A stretch of DNA of 64,000 bases from Acinetobacter sp. SAAs474 (GTDB lineage: Bacteria; Pseudomonadota; Gammaproteobacteria; Pseudomonadales; Moraxellaceae), in contig NZ_CP127915.1 in the NCBI RefSeq assembly GCF_032823475.1, positions 1,550,001-1,614,000 on the forward strand, given 5' to 3'. Of this stretch, positions 63,207 through 64,000 are shown piece after piece. The first letter of the stretch is position 1, and every line of letters begins with the position of its first letter. The notes beneath the pieces were generated by a model. The model saw nothing but the letters and a program-made list of their open reading frames with translations, ran no database searches and was not told where the DNA came from. Made by a program: the position numbers and the translations under genes.

Positions 63207-64000
63207 TTAATTCAATTTTCTTAAGCGATAAAAGGCCAAAATTAAGCAAATTAAACCAAATGCACTTAAATAAATTAATTTTGGTATGACGATAATCGTC
63301 GGTACACCCATTTGATTGAGTTGAATAAACATTTGAATGCCAATTGATGAAGGCAGGACTTGGCCTAGCCAATGCACCCAAGTTGGCATGGCTTCATAAG
63401 GCCAAGCAATACCCGATAAAATAAACAGTGGAACAGAGGTAGCAACAAAAATTTGTCCTACACGCTCAGCACAATCTAAAAAAGTAGCAATCAATAAACT
63501 TAAGCCAATGATGCAACTGACAAAAATAGGAACGGCAATTAACATACCCCATAAATTACCACCATGAGGATAATCATAAAACCAGAAGGTCAAACCAAAA
63601 AAATAAAAACTACCTAAACAGCCGATGGTAAAGACCGCAAAGAATATTCCCCAAAATTCAGCAACTTTAGGGCGCCATTGTGATTCACGAAATCCCGCGA
63701 TTAACATGGTTAAGCCCAAAATAATAATTTGATGAATAATTAAAGGAGCAATTGCTGGAAAGACATAACTGCCATAACCCGATAAAGTATTGTACAACGG
63801 AATTTGATGGATCGGGATGGATGGGCTAAATGCACTGATATGCAGAAATGGTGCCAGTTGTTGGCGTAAGGTATCTTCAATCGATGTTGCAATACCTTCT
63901 CCAATTTTTTTAGAGGCCAATAAGTTGGTGGCACTTAAATAAATTCCGATTCCGCCAGTTTTACCTTGTAACAAACTTTCTGACAAAGCATTGGGTAAAT
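63207..64000 (-). CDS. ABC-2 type transporter permease (5' end outside window)
   Basis: The frame continues open to the window edge, so the N-terminus is missing; ~264 residues are visible. FPAIAPLIIHQIIILGLTMLIAGFRES, EFWGIFFAVFTIGCLGSFYFFGLTFWFYD and FVATSVPLFILSGIAWPYEAMPTWVHWLGQVLPSS are typical of ABC-2 permeases of the YhhJ/DrrB kind, with five to six C-terminal helices. A periplasmic loop (ISAFSPSIPIHQIPLYNTLSGYGSYV) precedes them. Its ATPase or adaptor partner should lie upstream, beyond 64000. Confidence 0.85.
   Translation of the reverse strand, partial: LPNALSESLLQGKTGGIGIYLSATNLLASKKIGEGIATSIEDTLRQQLAPFLHISAFSPSIPIHQIPLYNTLSGYGSYVFPAIAPLIIHQIIILGLTMLIAGFRESQWRPKVAEFWGIFFAVFTIGCLGSFYFFGLTFWFYDYPHGGNLWGMLIAVPIFVSCIIGLSLLIATFLDCAERVGQIFVATSVPLFILSGIAWPYEAMPTWVHWLGQVLPSSIGIQMFIQLNQMGVPTIIVIPKLIYLSAFGLICLILAFYRLRKLN

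Noticed and set aside
1..64000. CRISPR arrays, insertion sequences, integrases, prophage, tRNA and rRNA genes
   Set aside because: None were recognised: no regular spacer repeats, transposase-like ORFs or RNA gene signatures were found on reading both strands.

Overview
The window is a stretch of low-GC gammaproteobacterial chromosome, most likely from Acinetobacter or a close Moraxellaceae relative. This rests on AT-rich codon use, the gene assortment (acetoin dehydrogenase operon with its own lipA, GABA/putrescine catabolism with a GabR-type regulator, EmrAB-type and RND pumps, kdpABCDE) and intergenic style. The species call is inference. No rRNA, tRNA, insertion sequence, prophage or CRISPR array was seen. 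Both edge genes are cut by the window.

Layout. 0-5.8 kb: a MuxBC/MdtBC-type tandem RND drug pump with an outer-membrane lipoprotein. 6.0-6.4 kb: a short Fur-fold protein lacking the usual metal ligands. 6.6-14.7 kb: a heavy-metal RND operon (adaptor, HME pump, DUF3240-like protein, outer-membrane factor) ending in its own two-component system. 14.9-20.4 kb: a MocR regulator, an unrecognised protein, an ORF with an in-frame amber codon, lrgA, lrgB and a BenE-type symporter. 20.8-28.5 kb: acetoin catabolism (GAF-wHTH regulator, lipA, acoABCL). 29.3-42.6 kb: putrescine/GABA catabolism (gabP, gabR, PuuB-like oxidase, PuuP-like permease, stand-alone cache protein, GntR regulator, double NTF2-like protein, patD, gabT, gabD). 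42.7-45.5 kb: EmrA/EmrB-like exporter. 45.8-51.5 kb: a second two-component system divergent from a dsbD/tlpA/dsbG operon. 51.7-59.9 kb: kdpABC and kdpDE potassium uptake. 60.1-64 kb: PuuA-like glutamine synthetase, GltP symporter and a truncated ABC-2 permease.

How the parts fit. Putrescine could enter by the PuuP-like permease, be oxidised with PuuB- and PatD-like enzymes to GABA, and go through GabT and GabD to succinate. GabP would bring in external GABA. A 66-bp element with TGGTAC motifs lies upstream of both gabP and gabT/patD at identical internal spacing and is a candidate GabR operator. Acetoin would be cleaved by AcoAB, with the acetyl group carried on AcoC, AcoL reoxidising the lipoamide and LipA supplying lipoate.

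The most interesting non-routine signals are: the shared GabR-type element; CTTAAT-N5-CTTAAT type repeats in front of both operons linked to two-component systems; a stand-alone soluble cache sensor beside a GntR regulator; an AcoR-like GAF regulator without a sigma54-activation domain; AcoC with two peripheral-subunit-binding domains; an Lgt-like/TlpA fusion; an amber-interrupted ORF abutting lrgA; a Fur-like box plus a structured segment before gabP; a short leader ORF overlapping kdpA; and a 22-bp-arm inverted repeat between kdpC and kdpD. None of these amounts to a proven new system from sequence alone.
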